Shown in pieces: positions 1-14,125 of a DNA stretch of 64,000 bases. The notes under the pieces are model-generated. The model worked only from the letters and a program-made list of their open reading frames with translations. It did no database searches and was not told the DNA's origin. Each line of letters starts with the position of its first letter. Within the stretch, counting starts at the first letter, position 1. Source of the DNA: Mytilus trossulus (lineage: Eukaryota; Mollusca; Bivalvia; Mytilida; Mytilidae); assembly GCF_036588685.1 (NCBI RefSeq), contig NC_086374.1, positions 93,447,059 through 93,511,058 of the forward strand. The letters run 5' to 3'. The translations under genes and the position numbers were made by a program.

Positions 1-56
1 TTAATACAGCAGAAATGAAGTCATTGACAATAGTTATTTTATATCAACATGAAAAA

Positions 57-312
57 AGAAAATCACAAAAATACTGAACTCATTGGAAAATTTAAAACGG
101 AAAGTCTCTAGTCAAATGACAAAATCAAAAGATCAAACACATCAAACGTATGGATAACAACTGTCATTTCTGACTTAGTACAGACATTTTCTGATGTGAA
201 AAATGGTGAATTGGACCTGGTTTTATTGCTAACTAGAACTCTCACTTGTATGACAGTCGCATAAAATTCTATTATATCGACAACGATGTGTGAACAAAAC
301 ATGCAGGCATAA
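57..312 (-). repeat. Interspersed family A (Mytilus-type), minus-orientation copy
   Basis: Contains AAAACGGAAAGTC, GGATAACAACTGTCAT and CTCACTTGTATGACAGTCGC, words that recur in the other family-A copies in reverse complement. Confidence 0.7.
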
Positions 313-3300
313 TTGGTAAAAAAATGTATAAAGTAGGGGTATAGCAGTCTACTTTGGAAATTTGTGTAACAAACTCATCTAAACTTCCGAAAAAAGAATC
401 TACGAGTTTAAGTTTGGGGATTTGATTTACTTTAAACTGTATGTGCATTTTGGTACAGATTTTCTCATTCATTTATATTTCAGATAATTATATAACCTTC
501 TTGGTACAACATAACTTTTCACAAGGACAAACGCACTGTATTTTTGAGTGCATTTTTAATAATGCCGTTATTTTATCTTTTTGTTTCAAACCTATTTAAA
601 TTTATGCTTAAATGACAATTTGAATGTCAGATCTTCAATACAAAAGAAATACCACTCCAACGCCATCTGATATGGCTTACTTTGTTAGGCTATATTTAAA
701 TTTTCAATTATATCAATGGCGATTATTCTTTGGGTTTTCAATATGGGAATTCCGTACATAATTAAATTGTATTATTGTCATGTCTTTTATCAGACAATTA
801 GGCATGTTGACAGATTTTACCAATACAATACTACTTAATACACAGTTATCATTTCCCCCATTGTTTGTTTGTCGGTCAACTATTAAGAACGAGTGAGGTA
901 TTGTGCGAAACACGAATGGATATGGGTAATTTTAAAAATTACAAATTTTCGGAAAACCTATTTCTTTTTCTTTATTGTTCTATGTAAATGAGAGTGAACA
1001 ACACTTTATTAATGAGTTGCGTTCGAAATATATTCAACTAAAATATATAGAATTGGATAATGATTGCATTTCATGGAAATATGTATAATTAATTTCCTGT
1101 GTACATAGGGTTTGATACATTTAGATTTTACCCTGTCTGTGAGAAAAACAAAACCAGTTGAAATTTGCTCTAGTCATTTTAAGTCTATGTAACAATTCGT
1201 CACATAAAAATTCCGCGTGCAATTCAGTTATACCCTTTTGATTTTATGTATTTCTATACAAAATGTGCAAATCAATAAATAAAAAAACTTTCATTTTCTT
1301 GGGATATAGAAGGCTTCATAAGTGTAAAAATGGCCAACTAAATTCACAACAGCATTTACAAAAATTGTCTACCCTGTGTCTTTGAATAAAGTAATAGGAC
1401 GGTAGTAATAGGACTATATTTGTTTGAAACTAATTTAAATAGTGTATAAAAAAAATAAAATGTTATCTATGTTTTATCATGTTTATTCAATTAAAGATCA
1501 CAATATATTTATCTTCGGAAGTTACCATACACAATATTCAATATAGTACTATGGTAATATGATAGATAATTAGAATACATTTGGTAATAATTGTATATAT
1601 CGCAAACGTACGTGTTTCTTAAATTAAAAAAGAAAGTGACTACACACATTCGACACACACATGTAGAACTGTGATGGTACAATATCGGATTCTGCCAAAG
1701 TTTGGCAATTAACGCATTCACACCACATTATCTTATCCTTATAATGTGACAAATCTCCATTAGGAAACAAAATGACGTAAAATGTAAGCATCTCTAGCTC
1801 TAGCTCGACATTTTTTATGTTCCCGGATTTGTATTCGCCTTTCTCCTTTCGTCCCCTCCTCTTTGAAGAGGTTTTTGTTTTTTCATCCAATCAGATATTA
1901 TTGCGAAGAAAACTGATAGAAACTTAAGACTTAAAATTAATTTTGCAAATCGTATTCATGGTTAAAAAAATAGTATATACATAGACAAACAAAGGAAAAA
2001 AAACCCAAAAACATGAGAAAAAACCCAATAACCTAACAAGACTACTGGACGTCGAATCTACTTATATAAACATCATTTTCATTTACTAAAACAAAATAAA
2101 ATCTACAATTTTTTATTTATGTACGTAAAAATCAAATATACAAATATAATCTTATAATGAATTGTGTTCAACAAATATGTTGCTCTGTTTGCAAGATAAA
2201 ACGTTCACAATGAAGTTTTCTGCTTTTCTACTTAACCAAATTGAGTCCTTTGATATATGGAGAAATGGTTCTTCTAAACCGACAAATCTCTTTTTCTTGA
2301 TTTGACCCTAAAACTCATTCATTCGAAGCTGCCAGCTACCAACTTATACTATATGTATACTTTATTTAAACTAGAATGGATTGCATAGCAGTATGTTCAT
2401 GGACACCTAGTATTTAAATGATATCGCATTGATCACTGCATGTCGACAACAAGGTGACTTTTAATAGGGATGTTCATGATTTATACATGTCCATTGTTTG
2501 AATGAAATTTATAGGAATTTGTTTTGAATATATTAATATACTCACATCAAAAAGTGTTTTTGAAAGAATAAGTATATTCAGAGTTGATATCACTAAGTAA
2601 TCGAGAGAAAAACTTAATATTAATACCTACGTTTTTCTTTGCACAAACGATTATTTGCCTATTAACAGAAATACGAAAACATTTATTCGTACGAGTTAAC
2701 GTAAAGTAACCTACGAGCAGTTTTCATGCTAAGATAATTATACTGCTACGGAACAACGTCTCGTATGGTATAATGTTTAAACCTGTTCGTCTGTCCGTTA
2801 GTCGCCAGTCCGTCCTTCATTCATGTTCTTGTCATCGCAACGTTTTTCTGAAACTACAGAATGTTATGAAACTTTGTAGATAAAATGAACATACCATGTA
2901 GATATGATTATCTAAACATGTTAATAGCAAATTATGATTCATTTTTTTCTTCTAGAAGAAGTTATGTCACTTTGAGCTTAGAAATATAACCCCAAATATA
3001 CAAGTGACAGTTTGTCACCGCAACTTCTCTCAATTTTACAGAACTTTGTAGATACTAAGGTCATGCTATGTAGGAAGGACATTATGATTCAATATTATTT
3101 TCTATGAGAGAGTCTCTGTTATCTAAGAAATGTTTGCCAACAATTATGGAGGTTTTTCACCTTAGGTATCAGATGATATTTCGTTTGGCAAGTGACAATG
3201 GATGGCTATGGGGTTTGTAAGCGTGATCCCAAATCATATAATAAAACAAAACCCAATATCTATAAATATCATAGTGTATTGAGTTTTGTTTTATTGATAT

Positions 3301-3404
3301 GTTTAAGATTTGGGATTAAATCAATTGACTAAAGCTTACCTATATTACTAAGCTATTTTACACAAACAATTAGTATGGTACAAATTATTGAAACAGACGA
3401 ACAT
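313..3404. other. Anonymous AT-rich intergenic DNA
   Basis: No gene or repeat family recognised. An 88-codon frame at 1624-1890 (minus) starts with a basic segment but has no identifiable domain or splice partner. Confidence 0.6.
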
Positions 3405-3690
3405 AAAAAAAGGAGATGTGGTATTGATTGCCAATGAGACAACTCTCCAAACGAGACCAAAATGACACAGAAATTAACAACTATAGGCCACCGTACGGCC
3501 TTCAACAATGAGCAAAGACCTAACCGCATAGTCAGCTATAAAAGGCCATGAAATGACGATGGAGCCTAATTCAATCGAGAAAACTAACAGCTTTATTAAT
3601 GTACAAAAAATGAATGAAAAAAAATATGCAACACATAAACAAACGACAACCACTGAGTTACAGGCTCCTAAATTGGGACAGGCACGTCTT
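3405..3690 (+). repeat. Interspersed family B (Mytilus-type) copy
   Basis: Starts GGAGATGTGGTATTGATTGCC and includes AATGAGACAACTCTCC, AACAACTATAGGCCACCG and AGTCAGCTATAAAAGG. Reading frames inside it are open by chance. Confidence 0.75.
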
Positions 3691-4479
3691 TTTTTACCGA
3701 CAAATTTGTCAACAAGATTTCATAACATCATCTTCATATATAACTATGGAACATTTATGACTTTGTGTTATTATTTTTTTTGCCCTTTTCATCGCCTATT
3801 CTAAACATAGATCCGTCTCATATAAAATTTGCTGGTTGATATTTTATAAAGTTTTCTATATATATAGGTGCATGCCATATGTATTTATTGTACCGCTGTG
3901 TATCATATTAATTATTTAAACTAATCATCTTAATCTTGATAATAACCCATTGCCAGTCGATAGGGTTTTTCGATGTGATATCAATTACAAAACAATAACT
4001 TCAAGGAAAGGATCAGACTCCCAGTGAGAACAACATAAAGTATTAAATTGAAAAGAATTATGGAATCACAATTGCCTAAATGAAGCTTAGATAAGCTATT
4101 ACGGTGGTAAAAAAAAAAGTCATACGAAATTTGATAAGGCTTTTAACAATACAATCACTAAAAAAGAGAAAAATAGAGAAAACCAACTAGAGGTCAGAAT
4201 ATCTTAATGATGACCATGCTTCTTAGTGACATTATAATTTCTTACTACTTAGGTCCTATTCAGATAATAAATGCAAAAATTAACATTTCGTGATTGAAAA
4301 TAATTATTGAATTACTAATCGCAGTATTCAATCATTGAAAAATATCCAGCGAGCGAACGAACAACAGATTATTTCACGTAAAAAGTTTCTGTTGTACGAG
4401 ATGGAGTGAGTATGTTCTAAAGATAAGTTTAAAAAATAAATTTCATTATTGAACAGAAATCAGCACATTTGCCAATTCA

Positions 4480-4705
4480 AAGCTAATGAAAAAAACTAAG
4501 GATTTTCTTATCCCAGGCATACATAACCTTAGACGTAATTTGGCAAAACATTTTGGAATTTTGGATCCTCAATGCTCTTCAACTTTGTACTTGTTTGGCT
4601 TTATAAATATTTTGATATGAGCGTCACTGATGAGTCTTAAGTAGACGATACGCGCGTCTGGCGTACTAAATTATAATCCTGGTACCTTTGATAACTAATG
4701 AAACA
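4480..4705 (+). repeat. Interspersed family D (Mytilus-type) copy
   Basis: Contains AAGGATTTTCTTATCCCAGG, GGATCCTCAATGCTCTTC, GAGCGTCACTGATGAGTC and CCTGGTACCTTTGATAACTA. Confidence 0.75.
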
Positions 4706-5091
4706 TAAAGCATACGAAGAAAACAATTGAATATAATTTGATTAGTCAATGTAAGCGACAGATTAAGAAAGCGATAATTCTAGAAAAAAATTAAACCACT
4801 GTAAATGAAAAGGCTGGCAATAGTTTAAAATTTTATATAACAGAAAGGAAAACATATATTTGATGTAAACACGTGCATATCATATCATATGTTTTTTTCT
4901 ACCACTGGTCCAGTAACGCTAAAGATAAACTATTAGAACACGTGAATACCAACTTCGATCGATATAAACGTGATGTAAATTATATATCTTTATTGTAAAT
5001 TTCTACTTAATAGAATAACGTTATTGTAATAAAACTTGCAACTCCTTCACTTAAAGTTTACCTCAAACTGGTTTAACTGTCCTGTTCAGTT

Positions 5092-5510
5092 TAAAATAAG
5101 AAGATGTGGTTCAATTGCCAATGAGACAACTATCAACCAGAGACAAAATGACGTAGCTGTAAGCAACTACAGGACAGTGAACAGCTTTCAACAATGAAAA
5201 ATCAATACGGCATGAAAGTGAGTCATTAAAGTTTCCAAAATAACCAAATGTATAACAATTCAAATGTAAAAACCAACTCATAAATCAATAAACAATGAAA
5301 AAAATATGATCGACAAAGACCAACGACAACGGATGAATTGCAGCCTTCTGATTTGTGGAACCGGTAAACACATACAGAATGTGGCGGGGTTAACCATGTT
5401 TGCGAACGTTCAACCTTCCCCTAACTTGGACAGTGTGTGACAATATAAAAATAAGGAGATGTAGTATGATTGCCAATTGGACAACTATCAACCAAGTTCA
5501 AATGAAGTGG
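5092..5510 (+). repeat. Interspersed family B, long diverged copy plus a second start
   Basis: The first unit starts AAGATGTGGTTCAATTGCC at about 5100. A second unit start (GGAGATGTAGTATGATTGCC) appears at about 5456 and is cut short at about 5510, giving a partial tandem arrangement. Confidence 0.65.
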
Positions 5511-6168
5511 ACGTTTCTGCTCTGAAACGTTTTTTTATCATCTTAAACGTCCTTGTTTTCTATGTTTTATTCTTATCACTTATCACTTTTCATTAACCAC
5601 GACGAGTGCATCTTATGTAACACCAGTAGACATTTTGTAAGTGTTTTTTTTATGTCATTCATTTAAGACAATTATTGCATATTGAATTAAGCCTCATACC
5701 TAATCGTATACTGTAAGGAGCGACCATTTGATGTTCTGGGGACGGGGTAGGACTGGCGAGTTTTTTAAGGGCTTTTAACGTTCATAATTTGTGGCTTTCT
5801 CTCTTTCTCTATCTGTCTAAAAGAAGATTCATATTATACGTCCCCAATCTTACTGGTTTTAGCAATCTTAAGAAATAAGAAAAGTAATTGCCTCATTTAA
5901 AAAAAATCATTGCATCCCGAACAATGGTTATATTACATTCGATTTTAAATGAAATGTTATGCTTAACTGCAATAATAAAGATAACTTCTTGTTTTACTAC
6001 ACTTAATTTTAATCAGACACTATTCATTGAATGCCAACATATTTGTACCTGTATTTTGTCGGCAATTGAAGGATGTAGGTTTTCAAGGAATACACTAAAA
6101 AAAATAAGAGAGAATACTATTCAAAGGAAATGTTTCGTTTTACGCCAAACACAATTCATTACTTCTTA

Positions 6169-6174
6169 TTTATT
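6169..6174 (-). promoter_or_regulatory. Candidate polyadenylation signal, claudin-like copy 1
   Basis: AATAAA on the minus strand about 220 bases past the stop. Confidence 0.4.
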
Positions 6175-6391
6175 TTTTGTTTAATCACAACTTCTTTGGT
6201 ATGTAGTTTTATACTATTTTTTTGTATTACAAACCCAATTAAATTAGTACAGGAAAAAAACGACAGTATCAGGTTCGCAATATTTAAAACTGGCTTGCAT
6301 AATTTCAGCAGTAGTTTTCTTTTATAACATTGACTCATTCGCATTCGCATTTTTTCCAGTGTTCAAGTTGTTGCAATAATAAATTCACACA

Positions 6392-8242
6392 TTAACCACA
6401 TCTGTATTTCATGTATGTGTAACCGCCTAAACACGTGGATGCAGCAAAGGCGAAAACAGAAGCAACGATGACAAAATAGAACGCAAAAGCAGTATTATCC
6501 GTTCGTAAACTTGATCCGTTCTGTTTATACATTCGCACACCAATCACGATAAATATCTCTGAAAAGGAGTAAAACGTAATTGATATGAATAAGCATAAAA
6601 AGGTCTGCTCATGAATGCATTTTTTAAAGTTGTTACAATGATATGAAAAATTCAATTTCTTAGCAACGAATAATTGTATTTTAAGAAATACTTTATCTTT
6701 TCATTTACTCATTCCCTTTGTGTATTACTAATCATATGATATGGTTCTTGATTAAACATCAGCTGACGTTTTTCATATTGAAGACCATTACCATCTTTGT
6801 ACGTTTAACATGAGAAAATGTCTGTACCAAGTCATGAATATGTCAGTTTTTATCCACTCGTTTGATGTCTTTGAGCATTTGATTTTGCCATTAGTGTACG
6901 GACTTTTCATATTGAGTTGTCCTTAGAGTTCGATATTTTTGTATTTTTACTTTTTGATATGCTGTTTATGCAAATTTGGAAAATGATGATGTGTTACCTG
7001 CAGCGATAGTAGAAAGAATTTTTTAGTTAGAAAAGTTACTTATTAGTAATAAACATTAAATAGAGACAAATTCAACCCTTAGATCAATAAAATTTGTTTT
7101 ATTATTCTAAAGTAGATTAAATAGATAAAATGTAGACACATCACTGTCCCATGACCTTTTATGTATTGTGTAATAATAAGTATATTTTACTCTTTCATTT
7201 TTAGGTATGTTTTTCAGTATATAAAATTTACCTTTAATGGAATTTGATACGACTGTCATACACGTGAGAAGTTTAGCGATAAAAACAAGGTTCAATCCAT
7301 CGTTTTCTACATTTGAAAATGCTTGTACCAAGTCAGGCATATGACAATTGTTGTCCATTCGTTTTTGTGTTTTATCAATTGATTTTGTCATTTAATTAGG
7401 GACTTTCCGTTTTGATTTTTCCTGGGAGTTCAGTATTTTTGTGATTATACTTTTTACCTTCAACTTTTAACTGATAATAGTTTTATCATCTTTAAAACAT
7501 TCTTCACTTTAGTATCAAGTATTAATGAAATAATGTGATATGTTTCATTTTTATTGCAATTTTGTAAATTTTACCTGCTGCTGTTAGACATCCAATGCCA
7601 ACCCATTTGAGTACGTCTTTACAGACGAAAAATCCGACGAAGAGAACAATAACAGCAGCCAAGAGGCACAGAAGACCAAGTGTTTCCACAACTTGAACCT
7701 CTGTGAACCATGCTTTGAATAAAACAAAAAAGAAAGCAATTGAATAAATTTGCATCAATTCAATGTTCTGTCTTTTTCCGAATTAAATTTTAAATTAATA
7801 AAACATTAGTTTTACCTAGTACAATTTATATATACAGAAAGTATGACTATAAAACTTGTCAATGAACATGAAACCATTGTGACACGGGTGATCATAGGGT
7901 TTTTACTTTGATCAAATTACACATTTTATAAAACTATACTCTGTTGTCATTTTCACCCTAAAACAGTGTCTTTTGTTTAAACAAAAATTATCTCATCTTT
8001 TATTATGTTTACTTACATCCCAAATCTCTGTCTCCTTGTGAACCACACGATGTGACGTTAACTATTGTTAGACAGTATCTCCAAAGGCCTTCGTTATGTT
8101 CAAGATGTATCACTCTCCCAGATATGGATACAGACTTATTAATCCATGACCAATATGGGGCCACAAACCCAATGAAATCGAAAACTGCTGCTACAATTGC
8201 CAAAACAAAGCCGACCACTGAAATAACAATCTTGTGATTCAT
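6392..8242 (-). CDS. Claudin/PMP22-superfamily four-transmembrane protein, copy 1 (176 aa, 3 exons)
   Basis: Exons on the minus strand are 8242-8017, 7712-7575 and 6558-6392, all with GT-AG introns in phase 1, giving 176 residues. Hydrophobic segments lie at about residues 5-27, 84-105, 110-129 and 145-167, the tetraspan layout of claudins and PMP22-like proteins. The first extracellular loop carries the family signature: W31, G52-L53-W54, C57 and C66, plus an N-glycosylation site at N62-V-T. Known claudins form paracellular or septate-type junctions or modulate channels; which applies here cannot be told from sequence. The protein is shorter than typical vertebrate claudins (about 200-230 aa), with a very short C-terminal tail and no evident PDZ ligand. 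The ATG at 8242 is the only Met before the first helix. An AATAAA on the minus strand at 6174-6169 is a plausible polyadenylation signal. The intron between exons 2 and 3 contains two copies of interspersed family A. A related gene with the same exon phases lies about 9 kb upstream on the same strand. Confidence 0.82.
6800..6960 (+). repeat. Interspersed family A, partial, in claudin-like copy 1 intron 2
   Basis: Contains ACCAAGTCATGAATATGTCAG and CACTCGTTTGATG, ending in the A-family GATTTTGCCATT block. Confidence 0.65.
7190..7460 (+). repeat. Interspersed family A, fuller copy, in the same intron
   Basis: Carries the block GACTGTCATACACGTGAG through AAAATGCTTGTACCAAGTC to GGGACTTTCCGTTTTG. 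It lies 230 bp from the partial copy in the same orientation. Confidence 0.7.
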
Positions 8243-11200
8243 TTAACACATTTGTCTTAAATCTGTCTAAATATTATGAAACTGGTCGTATTATTTTGAG
8301 AGTATCACAGTGTAATGGTAACAAATATACATTATCGTAACCAATCGACGAACAATATTCCCTATTTCTACATGATTGGTTATTTAAATTTTGAAACTTT
8401 ACTTGGTTGAATTCATGCAGTAATAATGGTTTTGGATGTAGTCGGAGTAATATAGTTCATGTTTTCAAAAGAAGAACCATATATGTAATTTGAGTAACGC
8501 AGGCAGGATTGGGTCACGTCACAGTTATGTTAGTATTCAATTATGAAAAACAATATTTTTTTTCAAAATTAATATACATTTCATAATGCTTTCCAGAAAA
8601 CTAAACAGCTCGGTAGTATTGTATGTTAACATTTTCAGAAAACAGAAACAGGTTTAGGTGATATATGACCAAAATTCATTATATGTACCAGGGTCATATT
8701 TGACCAGAACGTGTTTAAGGTTATTTTAATATTTACAATATTACAAAAAAATAATCAATATTATAATGTTTTTAAAATTAAATCCAAGTCATTTCACGGA
8801 GATACTTTAAACTTGTCAGCGATCATTTTTGAAACGCTTTTAAGCTTCTATGTCTGTTAAGATAAGGCTTTGAAAATATGATGGGTTTCATAAATATATA
8901 TCTTTGCTGTTTCTTGCATTACATATGAGCCATTCATCAAATTCATTTGGGGTGAAAATATAAGAGTTTTTTGTTCTTTAATAAGCATTTTGTCTGCCTA
9001 CATTGTTTTAATTGAAACGTCATCAATTTGCAAGTATTAAAGTTTTTAACTGAATTTATTCTAAAAGTTTGTATTTTTGTATTTTTCGAGCATTTTCCGA
9101 TTACTTTTAAGTAAAATAATATTCAGAATGCTTCCGTGATCTGAATTTCAAGACATTTTCACAATTAACAATCTTAATTTTTAAAAAGCTTGGACACTTG
9201 TTTTGTGAGATGTTGCTTTTACACCTCCGTTTTGAAAATCTTACTCTCTAAGGAATCCATATGGAGTTAATGTCAATCAAAGTTATTTATTTATTGTTAC
9301 GCTCATCAAAATGCAAAAAAAAAGAAACAGAAAAAGGAGCTGGCAACGGCTATTCTATATCGATATGGACATTTGTGTAGCAACATTTGATAAAACTTTT
9401 TATCAAATCAATTTTTATTTTATTAGCAAGGAACACGACTCAAATGTAAGAACTTTCGAGAATTGAACAAATGAACTTTTTTTTTCAGCTGAAACAGAAT
9501 TTTGTAGGGCTAGACGATATGTAGTTGATTGTATTGTAAGATATACTGTTTACCTAATCTTTTTGTTTTAAACCTATTTTATGCTCAAATGCCAATTTGA
9601 AATAAATTATGACAACAATAGTTTACCGACATGACCGATGTTCATAAGATCTTTTATTCAAATGAAATACTACCCCAATGTTATCAGCTTTGATATGTGT
9701 CGATTATCATTGTAAGGCTATTTTTTAAATTTAAATTAGATTATTTGCGATTGTTCACCGGATTTTCAACTCGGGAATTCCTCACATTATTAGTTTTGAT
9801 ATTATATGTCAAACCGTCACGTAAGCATGTTGACCGATTTAGCTAGGACATTCAAAGAATAGTTAAACCAATCAAGGTAATTTTTGTATAAATCTATTGT
9901 TACTTCAGTTTGCATATCATTTTAAAAAGAAAATTCAAGGATTTGTTTCACATCAAGGCCATTTTCAAAACCCCTTTTTGAAATCCAGGTGGTTTTTAAG
10001 GTATTTTAAAACTATATTATTTTCGCATTACTAAACAGATCGTATATTTATAAACACTAGGAGATAGCGTAAAACTGCATTTATGTCAATGTTTAAGTAC
10101 TAAGTGTAATTAAAAAATGAATTAGTAATAGAAGACAACACAATCCAAATTATTTTGAAGTCGAGCTATGTATTGTCTTGGGACAAAAAAATACGCATTT
10201 CGGTTATTATCGTCCTTCGATGCAAACTATGTATGAATGTAAATACGCATTAAGAATCAAAATGCATTCAACTGCAATATGTAGCGCTGAATTGCACTTG
10301 GAATGTTATTGAAATCTATAAAATGTATGAAAGATATTTACTATATACGATAAAGTATACTCTGAATATGTACCAATACAGTAAAAATGTGTTACGGCAA
10401 TATTCGTTCTGATTAAATTCAACTCTATGTAACGGCTTAATGTTTATTGTCTTATCATATTCCAGTTAATAGTTAACAGACTGAAATATACTATATACCT
10501 GTTGTTTACAAACATCCAAACAAATTAATAGAAGAACTGTAAGAAATTAAGGTATCAACTCTTTCAAACAAAGATGACCATAGATGGATTTGCCTATTAT
10601 TTTTTTGTGTCGTTTTTTATTGTATAGCTCTTCAAATATGTACGTTCTTATACATCCTTGATTTTATAATATACGGCTTTGAGGTTAACTGATGAAGGCA
10701 AATCCAGAAAAGTGAGTCGAAAGCATTTTTTTTTTTTTAAGTTTTACTATCAATTTCTGTCGAATATACTGTGCAAAGACAATACTTTTGAAAGATTCTG
10801 GTTGTGTGTTTGTTTTTTTTTTTAGATTTTTTAGGTGGGGGATTTTTATTCGGTTAATAAGCATTGCACGAAATGTAGAGATTCAACTTAAATCTGGTCC
10901 CATAATTTTACATTTGTAAGAATAAAGTTTATGACAGATTCCTAATTTATGGTAAATATTTCAATGCCCGTTGTCCTTGACCGTACTTTTTAGTTTTTAG
11001 GTTATGTGATTAAGTCCATTTCTCAATTTTGTACAAGACCAACTATATGTGAAACAAATAATGATTGGAAGGTATAAAATTAAGTATGGTAGGTTCATCT
11101 CGCAATGACTTTATTTTGAAAGTAATATAGACGATGTAACTTTTTATACGTAGGTCTGTTTCTCAGATACTTAAAGATTATATTTGGCTATCTCAACGAG

Positions 11201-11279
11201 ATTAATTTTCTTGCTTGGGCCGGTACGGCGAAAGTGGAAAAAGCAATCGAGTTTAGATGACCAATGATAATCTGTTTAT
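8243..11279. other. Intergenic DNA upstream of claudin-like copy 1
   Basis: AT-rich, no ORF of note and no recognised repeat. It should hold the promoter of claudin-like copy 1, but no TATA box or other element can be assigned. Confidence 0.55.
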
Positions 11280-11435
11280 CGCTATTTTACCTATGAAGAC
11301 GTTGTTAATTTCCTTGACAACGGTATATGTTCTCCTAGCTTCTAGCGATAATTTTCATATCACTCAACTCCGCTGAGAAAGGAAATTATCAGTCGGCAAG
11401 ACCAAAGAAAAACTTCGTAAAATAGCGATTATACG
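11280..11435. mobile_element. Small inverted-repeat element
   Basis: TTATCGCTATTTTACCTATGAAG at the left and CTTCGTAAAATAGCGATTATA at the right are inverted. The words match the MITE ends at 37450-37612. Confidence 0.45.
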
Positions 11436-11574
11436 AGTTATAACTATAATGGCTAAAGAAATTCCTTGTTATATCATATCAAATATACAAGGTTTCTAAT
11501 ATCTACAACAAAAACAGCTAGACTTCAACTTAAGTACAAATTTGAAAAGCTTTGAGATCCAATACGATACGTTA

Positions 11575-12040
11575 ACAAACAATGCCATCGATCCAGTGGT
11601 TGCAAATAACTCATCAAAGATACCAGGCTTATAATTTGGTACGCCAAATAAGTGTTTCATTAACATAATACTCCTCATTGCCCTTATAATTACAAGGATT
11701 ATAATTTGGCACGATAAACGTGTTCAGAGTTGAAAAGCATTGGAATCCACAATTCTCGAAAGTTGTATCATGCATGGCTAAGGACATATCTGCCTAGAGG
11801 CAGTCAAGCCTTAGTGTTTTGAATAATTCAAAATTTGGTTAAACAGTAAATTCATGCAATTGATCGTATTAATGATACTTGATGTTTACACAGAAGTGCT
11901 GACTACTGGGCTAGTAAAACCATCGATCACGAATCATAACCCAGTGGTTGTCAAAATTCATCAAAGATACCAGGCTAATAATTTGGTACGCCATGAGTGC
12001 GTTACATCAGCATAAGACTCAACAGTCGCATTATTGAAAA
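11575..12040 (-). repeat. Two diverged family D copies in tandem
   Basis: The words CAAAGATACCAGGCTTATAATTTGG (about 11615) and CAAAGATACCAGGCTAATAATTTGG (about 11962) mark two reverse copies. The AAGTGCTGACTACTGGG block lies between them, at about 11895. Confidence 0.6.
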
Positions 12041-12627
12041 CCAGTTTAAGGAATGTGTGCCTGTCGGTTGAACAGTTCCACCTGGCATCTTTGTTATGTT
12101 CATTACTGAGGGTTATGTGCTAGTGATAGGATCAGTGTCTTAGATACTATTATCACATAGAAGATAAGGTATGAATGACAGATCTGGCCTTGATCTCATT
12201 TTTCCAAACAGAAGTAATTTTATTAATCAGGTCTATATCACAAATACTTTTTAAATTGCTGGTGATACAATTGGTATAAAGAAAGATTGTAAGTTGTAAA
12301 TATCCGACCATCTGACAAGATTCATTTAAACTCGGTTTCATGGATTCATGCATGAGTCAAGGCATTCTTTTTTAGCTAAAAATAAGAGAATGTGTTAAGA
12401 TTTATATTCAGACAACTCTCCACGAGATAAAAAATGACGCAGAAGAAATGTCACCGGAATTTATTTTTATCACGAACGCAAGAAAGAATATAACGTATCG
12501 TCTTAATTGAAAACAAGTATTCACATAACAAATTATTTTGATAGGTGAAAAATGTTGGATCTTAAATGCATTTTAACACATTCAATTGAAAAAAAAACAA
12601 CATTAAAAGGTAAAAGATTGATACCAT

Positions 12628-13135
12628 AAAAGAGGGACGAAAGATACCAAAGGGACAGTCAAACTCGTAAATCTAAAACAAACTGACAACGCCATGGCTA
12701 AAAATGAAAAAGACAAACAGAAAAACAATAGTACACATGACACAACATAGAAAACTAAAGAATAAATACACGAACCCCACCAAAAACCAGGGGTGATCTC
12801 AGGTGCTCCGGAAGGGTAAGCAGATCCTGCTCCACATGCGGCACCCGTTGTGTTGCTTATGTGATTACAAATCCGGTAAATAGTCTAATTCGGTAGGTCA
12901 AATTCATGAAAGGGAAGGGGATTGTAGTTACGACGAAAGGAACATATCCGATATCATTTGTGAAACGGTTATTCCATAACGGTCAACCAACTCGTGATGG
13001 CGTCCGTAAAATTTACGAAGGGATGATTTCAACTTCACCGTTTGGAACTCTTGGTTTAATAGCTTCTTTGTGAGCAGTAACCCTCTATCAAGAAAATCAT
13101 GATAGGAAATGCAAGCACGTCTTTGAAAACTTATA
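12628..13135 (+). repeat. Interspersed family C, long copy
   Basis: It begins AAGAGGGACGAAAGATACC, shares the whole 227-bp unit seen at 39588-39814, and continues through a further segment (TTACGACGAAAGGAACATATCC...GATAGGAAATGCAAGCACG) that I associate with a common Mytilus repeat. Confidence 0.7.
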
Positions 13136-13930
13136 ATATCAAGTAATGTGTGGTAGACTGTATTTTATAGGTTTTACAGTAATTGTGTATATTTTTATAT
13201 TTAGTTTATTGTGTTATATTTTGTATATTATATGACTTATATTGGGTATAGTATACTAATTACAGATTGTAATTAGTTGATTAGTCTATATATATGCTTT
13301 GTTTATTTTATTTACGTATTTGACAGTTGGACTTATTGACATACGATATTTTCTACTGGTTTGGGTAACTTTGGTTTGACTGTAGTTTACTTCAAAGGTT
13401 TTCTTTTTATGCTTCGGTGGACCGCACACTTTCTTTATTTCTATTGGTCATTATATTTTGGCGCTATATTTCTTTTGTTCTTTTATGCTGGTCATCACTT
13501 TTCTATATACTGGTGGACATGTTGATATGTACTTGATGAAATTCTAAGTTTGAACCTTTATTCGTTCTTAGTTTTCTTTCTATTCCATTTTCAGGTATAT
13601 TTTATGTAATCCTGGGATGATGTAAATCAATTTCCATAGATATAAATCAGGAGGCCTTTGCACCTCATGCGAGGGTATTTTTATATATATATTTGTTATA
13701 ATCCTGAAACTAGTCCAGAAATAAAAGGAACCACCTTAAAGAAAGTATTGTGTTTACTAAGCCCTAGAAAGTGCTACTACAAATGCAAGTTAGCGTCTTT
13801 GAAAACTTATAATATCACAACTGTGAAAGAGTAAGTCAGAAATGCCTTTTTTTCTGACGTCAGACACGCGAAATTATTTCTTTCAAAATTGTAACTCGAT
13901 GATGACTAATGTACCCATATTCTGACTATT

Positions 13931-14125
13931 TTATTTATTATGTCTGTTTAGTTCTCACATCATTGTAAATATATTGGATTTGATGAGACTGTCGTAGAAA
14001 GTTAAAGGTTTAGAGCTATCAAAACAAGGTTAAATCCACCATTGTCTACATTTGAAAATGCCTATACCAAGTCAGGAATATGACAGTTGTTGTTCATTCG
14101 TTTGATGTGTTTTGTCCTTTAAGGT
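13931..14125 (+). repeat. Interspersed family A copy
   Basis: Contains GATGAGACTGTCGTAGAAAG, CAAAACAAGGTTAAATCCACC and CCAAGTCAGGAATATGACAG. Confidence 0.7.

Noticed and set aside
1624-1890. 88-codon minus-strand ORF with a basic start
   Set aside because: It has an ATG, but no recognisable domain, no splice partner and no composition signal beyond chance in AT-rich DNA.
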